Notes: generated by a model not told the origin, from the letters alone. Shown: positions 8,410-17,950, counted from the stretch's first letter. The stretch: DNA of 64,000 nucleotides from Porticoccaceae bacterium (GCA_029252555.1 JAQXBF010000025.1:62001-126000), one strand, 5' to 3'. Made by a program: numbers and translations.

Positions 8410-10413
8410 ATGATAAGAACCAAACTGAGTGAAGGTTATACCGCAGCCAAATTAGCAGGTCTTTTGGTTATCTTTGTCTTAATCCCTGGATGTGATCAAT
8501 CTCAAAACTCAATAGCGACTGACCCAGGCGAAACTGGCGCCAGTGAGTTCACCATTGCCCAAAACAAGGCCTTTGTAAAAGATTTGGATCTGGATGATCA
8601 GCAGGATTTTGAAGACGCGCTGCGTGGAATGGTTGCCGAGGCACCGGATGTAGCGGTAACCACCGAGACAGGAATACAGATATGGGATGGTGGAGCCTAC
8701 GACTTTATTGAGGGAGCAGCACCGGACACAGTGAACCCCAGCCTTTGGCGTCAGGCCAAGCTCAATAATGTTCGCGGACTATTTAAAGTATCCGAGGGGC
8801 TTTATCAGCTGCGCGGTTTTGATTTAGCTAATATCACACTGATCAAGAGCGATAATGGCTGGATACTGGTAGATCCGCTGACCACCATGGAAACCACAGA
8901 ATCTGCCATCGCCTTTGCCGAGCAGCATCTGGGTGAGATTAAACTGACGGGCGTGATCTTCACACACAGCCATATCGATCATTTTGGCGGCGCGCTGGCG
9001 CTGATTAATGGCCAACAGGTAGCGGATAACAACATCCCCATTATTGCACCATCCGGTTTTATGGCCGAGGCCACCAGTGAGAATATTATTGTTGGCTCAG
9101 CCATGGCCCGTCGCGGCCAATATATGTTTGGTAACAGCTTAGAGCGGTCTGCCACTGGCCATGTTGATGCGGGGCTGGGCAAGCAGGTCGTTTATGGTAG
9201 CACATCAATTCTGGAGCCCACGGTGATTATCGATCAGCCGCAGATGCCCTTAACAGTCGATGGTGTGGCGTTTGATTTTTACAATATGCCGGGCTCCGAG
9301 GCGCCATCTGAGCTGACGTTTTATCTGCCCCAGCACAAGGCTTTTTGTGGTGCCGAGGTGCTCTCACATGTGATGCACAATGTGTTGACACTTCGCGGTG
9401 CCAAGGTGCGCGATGCGTTGCTATGGAGTGATTATATTGGCGAGTCTATCGACCGGTTGGGCGATGTAGAGATATTCTTTAATAGCCATCACTGGCCGAC
9501 CTGGGGCCATAATCGGATTATTACCCAGATGCAACAGCAGCAGGATATGTACAAGTTCACCCATGACCAGACAGTGCGTCTCGCCAATCTGGGCCATACC
9601 CCCAGAGAAATAGCCGAGCGCCTGAAGTTACCGAAAAGTTTGGCGGGCAATTTCCATCTGCGCGGTTATTACGGCACTTTAAGCCACAATAGCAAAGCGG
9701 TATATCAATATTACTTTGGCTGGTATCAGGGCAATCCTGCTGAGCTAAACCCACTGCCGCCGGAGCAGTCTTCTGTGCGCTATGTGGAGTTTATGGGAGG
9801 GGCTGCCGCCATACTTGAAAAAGCCACTGAGTACTTGAATAAGGGCGAGTATCGCTGGGTTGCTGAGGTGCTTAATCATCTGGTATTTGCAGAGCCTGAC
9901 AATAGCGCGGCGAGACAGCTACTGGCTGATGCTTACCGACAGATGGCCTATCAGGCAGAGTCTGGTCCCTGGAGAGATATCTATCTTTCAGGTGCTCAGG
10001 AGTTAATATCTGGTAAGGGTGAGCAGCATTACGACACCAAGTTTGCCAAGGCCTTTATTGAGCAGGTGCCACTGGTGCAGTTTATGAAAGCACTGTCGGT
10101 TAAATTGGATGCTGAGAAAGCCGAGGGCGAGCGCCTGGTCATTAATGTGTTATTTACCGAGCAGCAAAAAAACTTTGTACTGACCGTTCGCAACTCAGTG
10201 ATGCACTATAAAGAGCTACCCCCTGCGGTCAATGCAGATGCGAGTATCGCTATCAGTAAAAAGCTATTCGTTAAAATATTGCTAGGTCAGACTGGCGTGC
10301 AGCAATTACTGACAACCGACGAGCTTGACATTGAAGGTAGCATATTAAAGCTGTTGAAGTTCTTCTCATTGATGGGCGAAAGCAATGACAATTTTAATAT
10401 CGTAACGCCGTAA
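8410..10413 (+). CDS. alkyl sulfatase (SdsA1/BDS1-type metallo-beta-lactamase fold), lipoprotein or exported
   Basis: Binuclear-zinc hydrolase of 667 aa that splits alkyl sulfate esters (SDS-like) into alcohol and sulfate. The N-terminus is a signal sequence with a lipoprotein-like LIPGC (C28). The metallo-beta-lactamase motif THSHIDH is at 185-191. Further family segments are FCGAEVLSHVMHN and FNSHHWPTWG. The middle of the protein matches the dimerisation region, and the last ~120 residues the SCP2-like alkyl-binding domain of this family. It heads a probable three-gene operon with a beta-propeller protein (26 bp downstream) and an alpha/beta hydrolase. Substrates could be surfactants or natural sulfated lipids; the sequence does not decide. 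Confidence 0.92.
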   Translation: MIRTKLSEGYTAAKLAGLLVIFVLIPGCDQSQNSIATDPGETGASEFTIAQNKAFVKDLDLDDQQDFEDALRGMVAEAPDVAVTTETGIQIWDGGAYDFIEGAAPDTVNPSLWRQAKLNNVRGLFKVSEGLYQLRGFDLANITLIKSDNGWILVDPLTTMETTESAIAFAEQHLGEIKLTGVIFTHSHIDHFGGALALINGQQVADNNIPIIAPSGFMAEATSENIIVGSAMARRGQYMFGNSLERSATGHVDAGLGKQVVYGSTSILEPTVIIDQPQMPLTVDGVAFDFYNMPGSEAPSELTFYLPQHKAFCGAEVLSHVMHNVLTLRGAKVRDALLWSDYIGESIDRLGDVEIFFNSHHWPTWGHNRIITQMQQQQDMYKFTHDQTVRLANLGHTPREIAERLKLPKSLAGNFHLRGYYGTLSHNSKAVYQYYFGWYQGNPAELNPLPPEQSSVRYVEFMGGAAAILEKATEYLNKGEYRWVAEVLNHLVFAEPDNSAARQLLADAYRQMAYQAESGPWRDIYLSGAQELISGKGEQHYDTKFAKAFIEQVPLVQFMKALSVKLDAEKAEGERLVINVLFTEQQKNFVLTVRNSVMHYKELPPAVNADASIAISKKLFVKILLGQTGVQQLLTTDELDIEGSILKLLKFFSLMGESNDNFNIVTP

Positions 10414-10439
10414 CGCCGCATGGGGAAAAGGTATAGCCT

Positions 10440-11609
10440 ATGATGGTCATTAAAGCGCTGGTCAGGGGCTTGAGTTGGTTGTTGCTGGCCAGCCTGCTAT
10501 TGGCCCTAGCGGTGCTCTGGCCGCGGAATAATTATCTTCCCGCTGAGGTGCTAAGCTTCAGCGCTCAGCGTCTTTCTCATGGCCCAATTATTACGGCTGA
10601 CAATAGCCCTAGGTTGCAACAGTTGGCCTTGGAAGAGGGGCATATCAATATCAATGGCCCGACAATTATCCGGGTGCCAGACTGGGTTGCAAACCCGTTG
10701 GGTACTTATTATCTGTATTTCAGTCACCACAAGGGCGACTTCATCCGCATGGCCTATGCCGATCTGCCCGAAGGCCCCTGGCTGATTTATGAGCCAGGTG
10801 TGTTAGCGCTGCAGGATTCTGGTTTTCCCGTTGCTAAGGTTCCGGTACTGAGTGTTGAAGCTGGCTTAGCTGAGCTATGGGCTCAGTCTTCCATTTATAT
10901 AGTGCGAGATTCGATGCTGGCCACTTACAAAGCACTGGTTACTGATCAGCAGGCGCGCATTGACCGAGGCATAGCGCGCAGCGCAGACAAGACAGCTCAT
11001 ATTGCCAGCCCAGAGTTAGTGATTGATGATGCTAATCAGCGGTTTTTGATGTTCTATCATGGCCAGCGGGATACGCTGTCTCAGGCCACTCGTATTGCAA
11101 GCTCCCAAGATGGGCTTAGTTTTAGCAATACAGATATAGTCTTGAATGGCGTCTATCTGCGGCATTTCGACTACCGCGGGCAGCATTATCTGCTAGGTTC
11201 GCCAGGTATTATTTTTCGTGGTGACAGCATTTTTGGGCCTTATCAGCCCAGAGGTAAATCATTATTTGAACCCAATATTCGCCATGCAGCGGTGATGCTC
11301 GAAGGGGATCAGTTGACGGTGGTCTGGTCCAGAGTGGGCGAGGCACCAGAGAAAATTCTGCTGTCATATATTGATCTGTCAAGCCCAGATTGGGATGCGT
11401 GGCGAGCTACTGCGGGAGTAGAGCTAATGCGACCGCGGCTCCCTTGGGAGGGCGCGGATTTGCCGCTGCTACCCTCATTGCGCGGGGAATTGGTATCGGT
11501 GGCTAATGAGTTGCGCGACCCTTACCTGTTTGTGGATAGGGACGGGCAGAGATATCTGCTGTATGTTGGGGCAGGTGAACAGGCTATTGGCATTGCGACC
11601 CTAGAATAA
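10440..11609 (+). CDS. exported beta-propeller protein, glycoside hydrolase (GH43/GH32-like) fold, function unknown
   Basis: 389 aa with an N-terminal hydrophobic anchor or signal (residues about 8-26) and no lipobox. Repeated short blocks such as GTYYLYFSHHKGDFIRMAYA, RFLMFYHGQ, IASSQDGLSF and DPYLFVDRDGQRYLLYVG look like the blades of five-bladed propeller glycosidases. I cannot point to a complete catalytic triad, so enzymatic activity is uncertain. Position between an alkylsulfatase and an alpha/beta hydrolase, with gaps of 26 and 32 bp, suggests a shared role in breaking down an exported or environmental (perhaps sulfated, perhaps glycosylated) substrate. The start is the first of two adjacent ATGs (10440, 10443). 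Confidence 0.7.
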   Translation: MMVIKALVRGLSWLLLASLLLALAVLWPRNNYLPAEVLSFSAQRLSHGPIITADNSPRLQQLALEEGHININGPTIIRVPDWVANPLGTYYLYFSHHKGDFIRMAYADLPEGPWLIYEPGVLALQDSGFPVAKVPVLSVEAGLAELWAQSSIYIVRDSMLATYKALVTDQQARIDRGIARSADKTAHIASPELVIDDANQRFLMFYHGQRDTLSQATRIASSQDGLSFSNTDIVLNGVYLRHFDYRGQHYLLGSPGIIFRGDSIFGPYQPRGKSLFEPNIRHAAVMLEGDQLTVVWSRVGEAPEKILLSYIDLSSPDWDAWRATAGVELMRPRLPWEGADLPLLPSLRGELVSVANELRDPYLFVDRDGQRYLLYVGAGEQAIGIATLE

Positions 11610-11641
11610 TCCTTAATTTTAATAATAAAAAGAGACTTTTT

Positions 11642-12553
11642 GTGAGCACAGAACACAGCATTTTTGGTGACGATGAAACCCAATATTTACAATCCAATGG
11701 CCTGCGAATGGCCTATCAAACATTTGGTAAGCCAACGGATTCGGCGATTATTTTGGTGGCGGGGCTATACAACCAAATGGTGCGCTGGCCCCTTGATTTC
11801 TGCCAGTTGTTGGAGCAGCGTGGCTTTTATGTGATTCGTTTTGATAACCGTGATATTGGCTTAACGGATAAAATGGATGGGCTACAGGCCCCTAGTTTGT
11901 GGCGCCTGTTTCTTAAGTATTATTTGGGGATTCCAGTCTCAGCACCCTACAGCCTGAATGATATGGCGGCGGACACGGTGGGCCTGTTGGATGCACTCAA
12001 TATCGAGCAGGCGCATATTGTTGGTATGTCGATGGGGGGTATGATCAGCCAGTTGGTGACGGCCCTGTATCCACAGCGGATTCTGTCGCTGACCTCAATA
12101 ATGTCGACCAGTGGTGAGCGAGGCAAAGGAATTCCCTCGTTGAAAGTCTCCAGTGCAATGGTGCGACCGGTCACAACGGAACGCAGTGCGTTGGATAATG
12201 CCGTGGATATCTGGCAGCTGATTGGCAGTCCGGCTTACCCGATGACCGATGAAGCTGTGCGAGAGTTGGTTGCGGCGGAGCACAAACGCTCAAGCAACCC
12301 AGCGGGTTATATGCGCCAAATTGCAGCGATACGAACAGCGCCAGGGAGAAGTGCACTGTTGCAGTCTATTAAGGTGCCAGTGCTGATTATTCATGGTGTG
12401 GAAGACTTGCTGGTGCCGGTCAGTGGCGGCATAGATACGGCCAAGCATATTCCTCAGGCCAGGCTCGAATTATTTCCCGGCATGGGCCATACATTGCCTA
12501 GGGCGCTGCTGCCGGAGTTTGCCGACATGATTGCTGAAAATGCCAGGGCTTAG
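11642..12553 (+). CDS. alpha/beta hydrolase (lipase/esterase-like)
   Basis: 303 aa serine hydrolase. The nucleophile elbow GMSMGG is near residue 127, the acid in HGVEDLLVP and the catalytic His in GMGHTLPR. RFDNRDIGLTDK matches the oxyanion-region block of this family. No signal peptide is seen, so it is probably cytoplasmic. The start is GTG at 11642, preceded by an AAAAGAGA ribosome binding region; no in-frame ATG lies nearby upstream. It is the last gene of the alkylsulfatase operon. The likely role is hydrolysis of an ester made available by the other two proteins; the substrate is unknown. Confidence 0.85.
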   Translation: MSTEHSIFGDDETQYLQSNGLRMAYQTFGKPTDSAIILVAGLYNQMVRWPLDFCQLLEQRGFYVIRFDNRDIGLTDKMDGLQAPSLWRLFLKYYLGIPVSAPYSLNDMAADTVGLLDALNIEQAHIVGMSMGGMISQLVTALYPQRILSLTSIMSTSGERGKGIPSLKVSSAMVRPVTTERSALDNAVDIWQLIGSPAYPMTDEAVRELVAAEHKRSSNPAGYMRQIAAIRTAPGRSALLQSIKVPVLIIHGVEDLLVPVSGGIDTAKHIPQARLELFPGMGHTLPRALLPEFADMIAENARA

Positions 12554-12727
12554 TGTCGAGCGAGCAGGGTTCTTGTCGCAGTGCTGGCTGAAATACTGTT
12601 TATGTTGATTGGAATATAGGTTAAAAATAGAGGCTCAAGAGCTTTATTTCTAAACAGCCGTAGCACTAAAAAGCATTATTGCTAAAGAGCCTTAAACCTA
12701 GTAAATATAATTTTTAAAGGGGTACCC

Positions 12728-13900
12728 ATGATTCAGGATATCAGTAAGTCAATTGAGGCCTGTGCCGCCTATTACGGCGACGACGCAGAGGCAGTTCGGC
12801 AATATCTTACTCAGGGTCAGGCACGAGCTCTGGCATTGCCCAACAGAGGGCCGTTGCGCTTTGGTCAAGACGGTGGCATTCACAACGATATCCTCGATGC
12901 TTATTCAGAGTTTGGTTTTTATATTTTTCAAGGTGCCCTTAGTGCAGAAGAGGTTAATGATCTTGAGACTGACCTTGAGGCCTTGCGTGAGAACTTCCCG
13001 ATCCATATGGATGCTGCATTGGATGCTCAAGGGCGCACCGCGCTTGGTGTCGGTAATAAAGCCATGGTGTTGCAATGGGCCAAGCCTTTGTCTGATCCGT
13101 TGGGCGGTACGCTAGCGGCTAATGGTAGGCATCAGGTAAAGCTGTTTGAGCCTACCCCAAAGGCTGATTCTCCCGCGGCGACACCGGTCTACCTTGCGGG
13201 AATGCTGCAATATTCTCCGGCTTGCCTGCGTACCTATGCTCATCCTGGACTGTTAAAAATGGCTGAAGCGGTAAATGGGCCAGACTTTGCCCCATTCCAT
13301 GAGGGGTTATTTATTAAAGACGCTGGGCTGGGCGCGGCAGTGTCCTGGCATCAAGATGGAGACACTCACTGGGATAGCCCAGATTTTGATCAAGACATAC
13401 ACGGCTTTAATTTTATGGGCCAAATCTTTGGCAGTACCGCAGTTAATGGTGTCTGGGTGTTACCCGGTAGCCACAAGAATGGCCGCGCCGATATTGTCAA
13501 AATGGTTGCCGAGGCAGGTACTGAACGATTGCCAGATGCTGTGCCAATTGTTTGTAACCCGGGAGATGTGGTGATTAATAATCGCCAGCTGGTGCATGGC
13601 TCTTTTGCCAATACAGGGTTTGAGACAAGGGTGTCGGTTAACTTTGGTTTTCATCGCCGCTCGTCGGTACTAGATGTGCACGGTGCTGGTATTCATGCAG
13701 ATGCGGCGACCTTTGATGCAAACTTTATTGCTCAGAGGTCTCGTCTTATTGGGTTTGCCATTAGTGCCAGACAACAGCGCTATCCAAATGAAATGCCCTA
13801 TAGCTACGCGCCATTTGCCGATGCCATGGACAAAATGCAATGGAGCGAAGCCAGCCAAGCCTCGTTTAGAGATTATAATTTAAATGACCTAAGCATCTAG
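12728..13900 (+). CDS. phytanoyl-CoA dioxygenase (PhyH) family protein
   Basis: Fe(II)/2-oxoglutarate-dependent oxygenase of 390 aa. The metal site is visible as H208-x-D210 (SWHQDGDTHWDSP) and H290 (LVHGSFANT), with R301 (ETRVSVNF) as the likely 2-oxoglutarate-binding Arg. Family members hydroxylate diverse substrates including branched acyl-CoAs and small natural products, so the substrate is open. It stands 174 bp after the alkylsulfatase operon with its own AAAGGGG ribosome binding site, so it may be a separate transcript. The neighbouring lipid-degradation genes make a lipid substrate plausible. Confidence 0.88.
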   Translation: MIQDISKSIEACAAYYGDDAEAVRQYLTQGQARALALPNRGPLRFGQDGGIHNDILDAYSEFGFYIFQGALSAEEVNDLETDLEALRENFPIHMDAALDAQGRTALGVGNKAMVLQWAKPLSDPLGGTLAANGRHQVKLFEPTPKADSPAATPVYLAGMLQYSPACLRTYAHPGLLKMAEAVNGPDFAPFHEGLFIKDAGLGAAVSWHQDGDTHWDSPDFDQDIHGFNFMGQIFGSTAVNGVWVLPGSHKNGRADIVKMVAEAGTERLPDAVPIVCNPGDVVINNRQLVHGSFANTGFETRVSVNFGFHRRSSVLDVHGAGIHADAATFDANFIAQRSRLIGFAISARQQRYPNEMPYSYAPFADAMDKMQWSEASQASFRDYNLNDLSI

Positions 13901-13978
13901 GCTGAGGTAGCTAATAGTCTGCGGTAGCTATGGTCCAGAGATAGGTAGGTATAGCCGAAAGATAAAGAGGGCATCATT

Positions 13979-14014
13979 AAAAAGGGGCCCCACTTATAAA
14001 AACGTAGAGCCCCT
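13979..14014 (-). terminator. probable terminator of the minus-strand thiolase
   Basis: On the minus strand AGGGGC (14009-14014) pairs with GCCCCT (13983-13988) across a 20-base loop and is followed by a run of five Ts. It lies about 50 bases after the thiolase stop. The loop is long, so efficiency is uncertain. Confidence 0.55.
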
Positions 14015-14066
14015 AGGGGGAGAAAACCGATTATTGCCCGTTGGCTGTCTTGCGATTATCTGTGGT

Positions 14067-15347
14067 CTATCTTTCGATAATTGCGGTGACACCTTGACCG
14101 CCAGCAGCACATATAGAAATAAGACCACGGCCGCTCCCCTTTTGTTCCAATAATTTTGCCAATGTTGCAATTATTCTTGGCCCCGTCGCCGCAAAAGGGT
14201 GACCAGTGGCAACGCTTGAACCATTAACATTGAGTTTTGCTCGGTCGATACTGCCCAGCGGGGCATCCAAGCCTAGTTTATTTTCACAGAAATCTTTGTC
14301 CTCCCATGCTTTCATGGTGCATAGAGCCTGGGCAGCAAAGGCTTCGTGAATCTCATAGAAATCAAAATCTTGCAAGCTCAGGCCTGCCCGGGCCAAAAGG
14401 CGCGGTACGGCATAGGCCGGTGCCATTAGCAGCCCTTCACTCTGTTTGCCCTGACTGTAAAAATCTACTGCGGCCACCTCACTGTGGGTCAAATAGGCCT
14501 GTATCGGCAAGTTGCGCTTTGTCGCCCATTCTTCGCTGGCGAGTAACAGGGTTGCAGCACCATCGGTTAAGGTGGTGGAGTTGGCGGCGGTAAGAGTACC
14601 GTTTTCCCGGTCGTAGGCTGGCTTTAATGTGGCCAATTTTTCCAGCGGTGTGTTGCGCATAATGCCGTCGCGCTCAACGCCATTAAACGGGCAAATAAGG
14701 TCATCAAAGAAACCCCGATCATAGGCAGCAATTAGGTTCTGATGGCTGTTAAAAGTCAGCTGATCCTGATCTTCTCGGCTGATACCCCATTGTTTGACCA
14801 TCAGCTCACAGTGCTGGCCCATGGATAGGCCAGTTCGAGGCTCTGCGTTGGCTGGCAAAGCGGGGGCCATAAAGCTCGGGCGGATACTGGCCAGTGCTTT
14901 TAGGCGCTGACCCAGAGTCTTAGCACGATTTAAACTCAGGATCATTTTGCGATATTTTTCATTGAGTGCGATTGGTGCGTCACTGGCAGTGTCTGTACCC
15001 CCGGCAATACCTGAGTCAATTTGCCCCAGGGCTATTTTGTTGGCCACCAGTATGGCTGCCTCAAGGCCCGTGCCACAGGCTTGCTGAACATCATAGGCGG
15101 GAGTCTGCAGTGATAATCCAGAGTCCAAGGTTGCTTCGCGAGCCAAGTTAAAGTCTTTAGAATGCTTCATCACAGCTCCAGCAGCCACTTCACCCAGTCG
15201 TTCACCCTCCAGATCAAAGCGCTTAACCAAGCCCTGTAGGGCGGCGGTCAGCATTTCCATATTACTGGCATGGCTGTAGTCTGTGTTGCTACGTACAAAG
15301 GGTATGCGGTTGCCGCCGACAATGGCTACTTTGCGAATTTTGCTCAT
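14067..15347 (-). CDS. acetyl-CoA C-acetyltransferase (FadI/FadA2-like thiolase)
   Basis: Thiolase of 426 aa, longer than the FadA type. Nucleophile Cys is in QQACGTGLEAA near residue 90, with ATGHPFAATG and CAAGGQG at the C-terminal active site. The blocks VAIVGGNRIPF, GLSMGQH and YEIHEAFAAQ recall mycobacterial FadA2 and E. coli FadI. It is divergent from a high-molecular-weight FabG-like reductase (start-to-start 167 bp). This is the same partner pair as fadA2/fabG4 in mycobacteria, which supports a joint role in making or breaking 3-hydroxyacyl-CoA. A second thiolase is at 7082. Confidence 0.92.
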   Translation of the reverse strand: MSKIRKVAIVGGNRIPFVRSNTDYSHASNMEMLTAALQGLVKRFDLEGERLGEVAAGAVMKHSKDFNLAREATLDSGLSLQTPAYDVQQACGTGLEAAILVANKIALGQIDSGIAGGTDTASDAPIALNEKYRKMILSLNRAKTLGQRLKALASIRPSFMAPALPANAEPRTGLSMGQHCELMVKQWGISREDQDQLTFNSHQNLIAAYDRGFFDDLICPFNGVERDGIMRNTPLEKLATLKPAYDRENGTLTAANSTTLTDGAATLLLASEEWATKRNLPIQAYLTHSEVAAVDFYSQGKQSEGLLMAPAYAVPRLLARAGLSLQDFDFYEIHEAFAAQALCTMKAWEDKDFCENKLGLDAPLGSIDRAKLNVNGSSVATGHPFAATGPRIIATLAKLLEQKGSGRGLISICAAGGQGVTAIIER

Positions 15348-15514
15348 AATTAAGTTCCAGTTAGCTATATTTTTATGACTAATGAGCCAAGGATAGGTGA
15401 TTGAGTTGCATAAGCCAATGACTTCAATGTGGGTTAAACTGTCATTTGGGTCAATCCTATTTGGTCGCCCGGAGGTAGAATGCCCCTAAACATTATTAAT
15501 GCAGGAAAATAAAT

Positions 15515-16852
15515 ATGTCTGACACCTATTTGGAACTCGCAAATTCAGCTCTGGGTAAAAAGCTTTTCTCCGCTATGGGTTTGCCAGAGCCAGTGGCACT
15601 AGATCGTGAAGACCCAGAACAGCCCCATAAGCTCATTGGTAAGGTTTTATTGGGAAAGGCTAAAGGTGCTCTTTTTGGCGATCAGATTGGTGATTTTCTG
15701 CAGACCACCAAGCTAGAACTGAAGAAGAATCTGGGGGACGAAAAAGGGCATCTTATCTTTGATGCCTCTGGTATTGCCAGCGCAGAGCAAAGTGCTCAGT
15801 TGTATGGTTTCTTTCACCGTAACATCAAGTCTCTCAAGCCCTGCGGCCGTGTCATTGTGATTGGATTAAAATCCAGTGCAGCGGATACCACTGAACATGG
15901 CACTTTGCAGCGAGGCTTGCACGGGTTTGTAAAATCTCTAGCCAAAGAAATTGGTCGCCATGGCGCGACGGCAAATTTACTCCTGGTAGATAAGCGCGGT
16001 GAAGCTGCTATCGAAGCACCCATTCGCTTTTTACTTTCTGCGGGGTCTGCGTTTATGAATGCTCAGGTTTTGACTGCTGCAAACCCTGTGGTCGCCATGC
16101 AGGCAGACTGGCAGCAGCCATTGCTGGGCAAAATGCTAGTGGTTACAGGTGCAGCTCGAGGCATAGGGTTGGCCATTGCGGAGGTATTGGCCAGAGATGG
16201 CGCGGTGGTAATTGGTGTCGATGTGCCTCAGGCAGAGGAGGAGCTAGTGGGGACCATGCGCAGGCTTGGGGGTTTGGCACTGCCATTGGATATCACCAGT
16301 GATGGCGCTGCCACTTTATTGAGAGATTTTTGTACAGCGCAGACTCCTGCGCTACATGGCATTATTCACAATGCTGGTGTGACCAGAGACAAGATGTTGT
16401 CGCGCATGACTGACCACCAGTGGAATTTGCTAATAGAGGTAAATTTGGGCAGTGTTCAGCGCATTAATGCGGCGCTGCTTGAAACAGAGCTATTGGATAA
16501 TGGCGGCAAGATTGTTGGTGTCGCCTCTATCAGCGGCATTGCAGGTAATGTTGGCCAGACTAATTATGGGTTTTCTAAATCTGCTGTGATTGGCATGGTT
16601 GAGACACTCGCCGAGCCCTGCGCGGCGAGAGGTATCACGGTGAATGCTGTAGCCCCAGGGTTTATTGAAACTCAAATGACTGCGGCTATTCCTTTCATTA
16701 CACGGCAGATGGGTCGCAGGTTATCCTCATTGGGTCAGGGCGGCCTGCCGATTGATGTCGCTGAAGTGATTGGGTTTTTTGTCAGCCCACAGGCTGCTGG
16801 TATTAATGGCAACGTTGTTAGAGTCTGTGGGCAGAGTATTTTGGGCGCGTAG
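15515..16852 (+). CDS. high-molecular-weight 3-oxoacyl-ACP/CoA reductase (FabG4-like, two Rossmann domains)
   Basis: 445 aa, nearly twice the length of ordinary FabG. The N-terminal ~200 residues form a degenerate SDR/flavodoxin-like domain without an intact nucleotide motif. The C-terminal half is a full SDR with GAARGIGLAIA near residue 212, IHNAGVTRDKM near 295, Ser in ASISGIAGN and Tyr/Lys in TNYGFSKSA. This architecture matches mycobacterial FabG4, an NADH-dependent 3-oxoacyl-CoA reductase. It is divergent from the FadA2-like thiolase, and the two likely share a promoter region. It could act in (R)-3-hydroxyacyl-CoA metabolism in either direction. Confidence 0.9.
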   Translation: MSDTYLELANSALGKKLFSAMGLPEPVALDREDPEQPHKLIGKVLLGKAKGALFGDQIGDFLQTTKLELKKNLGDEKGHLIFDASGIASAEQSAQLYGFFHRNIKSLKPCGRVIVIGLKSSAADTTEHGTLQRGLHGFVKSLAKEIGRHGATANLLLVDKRGEAAIEAPIRFLLSAGSAFMNAQVLTAANPVVAMQADWQQPLLGKMLVVTGAARGIGLAIAEVLARDGAVVIGVDVPQAEEELVGTMRRLGGLALPLDITSDGAATLLRDFCTAQTPALHGIIHNAGVTRDKMLSRMTDHQWNLLIEVNLGSVQRINAALLETELLDNGGKIVGVASISGIAGNVGQTNYGFSKSAVIGMVETLAEPCAARGITVNAVAPGFIETQMTAAIPFITRQMGRRLSSLGQGGLPIDVAEVIGFFVSPQAAGINGNVVRVCGQSILGA

Positions 16853-16864
16853 AGCAGAGTTGCC

Positions 16865-16896
16865 AAAAAAGCTGCGGAGAGACAGTATCTCCCCGC
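16865..16896 (-). terminator. terminator of the map-glnD-dapC-nth-yffB-dapD operon
   Basis: GCGGAGAGA (16874-16882) pairs with TCTCCCCGC (16888-16896), 8 of 9 bases, 5-base loop. On the minus strand the hairpin is followed after three bases by six Ts (16865-16870). It lies 12 bases downstream of the dapD stop. Confidence 0.8.
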
Positions 16897-16908
16897 GCAT
16901 TGAGATGG

Positions 16909-17949
16909 TCAGTTAGAAGAATGTAATGCTTCGTTGAGTTCAACGGCCGTTTTATTGGTGAGGCATTCAACAGCACCGCTGACAGAGTTGCGTCGAAACA
17001 GCAGGTCACTTTTACCTGACAGTTCACGAGCTTTTACTTTGCCTGTTACCTGTTTTTGATCGTCAAGCAGGGTCACTACAGTACCAGAGGTAATATACAG
17101 ACCAGCTTCGACTGTACAGCGATCCCCCAGAGATATACCCAGCCCCGCGTTGGCTCCCAACAGACATTTTTCACCCATTGAAATTACCATGCTGCCGCCA
17201 CCGGACAGGGTGCCCATAATGGACGCACCGCCGCCAATATCGGATCCGGCACCACAGAATACGCCTGCTGAAACGCGACCCTCGATCATATTGGGGCCCT
17301 CTGCACCGGCGTTGAAGTTAATGAAACCCTCATGCATAACAGTGGTACCTTCGCCCACATAGGCACCCAATCGCACTCGCGAGGTATCGGCAATGCGAAT
17401 ACCAGTTGGTACGACGTAATCAACCATTTTGGGAAACTTGTCGACGCAGTCGACGCTTAGGGGTTGACCAGCCATGCGTGCTTTTAAAAGCCTCTCAGGC
17501 AGTTCATCTATATCAATGGCACCAGCACTAGTCCAGGCGATATTTTTTAAAGCACCAAAGATACCGGTCAGGTCCGTGCCATGGGGTTTTACTAAGCGAT
17601 GGCTCAACAGATGTAATTTTAGATAGCCCTCGGGCACTGAGGCCGGTGCGCTATCCTGAGCCAGCATAACGGCAACTACCGGACGATTTGACTCCGCAAG
17701 CATAGCTATATTTACGGCTAGATCGGTGTGCCCATTATGTCGCAGCGCAGATTCCAGCGCGGCGAGCTGCTCACTGCTGGGTTCTATCTCCCCAAAATCC
17801 ATACCAAAACTAACGCGAAAAATATCCTCAAGGGCGGCCTCTGGATATAATAGTGGTGTAGGGTAGAAAACCTCTAGCCATTCATCACGACTATTTTTGG
17901 TACCAACACCGACGGCTAAACTGTATAGATTACTCATGCTATTGCTCAT
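16909..17949 (-). CDS. dapD: 2,3,4,5-tetrahydropyridine-2,6-dicarboxylate N-succinyltransferase
   Basis: Succinylates tetrahydrodipicolinate in the succinylase branch of lysine/diaminopimelate synthesis. 346 aa, the long Pseudomonas-type DapD. The C-terminal half is a left-handed beta-helix with hexapeptide repeats (VMHEGFINFNAGAEG, GGGASIMGTLSGGG). Two nearby ATGs are possible: 17949 and 17937. The second gives MSNLYSLAVGVGT, which fits the Pseudomonas N-terminus better. The spacer to the upstream yffB-like gene is made of a heptamer repeat and lacks a normal Shine-Dalgarno. It is the last gene of the operon that also carries dapC. Confidence 0.95.
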   Translation of the reverse strand: MSNSMSNLYSLAVGVGTKNSRDEWLEVFYPTPLLYPEAALEDIFRVSFGMDFGEIEPSSEQLAALESALRHNGHTDLAVNIAMLAESNRPVVAVMLAQDSAPASVPEGYLKLHLLSHRLVKPHGTDLTGIFGALKNIAWTSAGAIDIDELPERLLKARMAGQPLSVDCVDKFPKMVDYVVPTGIRIADTSRVRLGAYVGEGTTVMHEGFINFNAGAEGPNMIEGRVSAGVFCGAGSDIGGGASIMGTLSGGGSMVISMGEKCLLGANAGLGISLGDRCTVEAGLYITSGTVVTLLDDQKQVTGKVKARELSGKSDLLFRRNSVSGAVECLTNKTAVELNEALHSSN

Positions 17950-17950
17950 A

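Noticed and set aside
16865-16896. Hairpin as terminator for the FabG4-like gene on the plus strand
   Set aside because: The T-run lies only on the minus strand side, so it is assigned to dapD.
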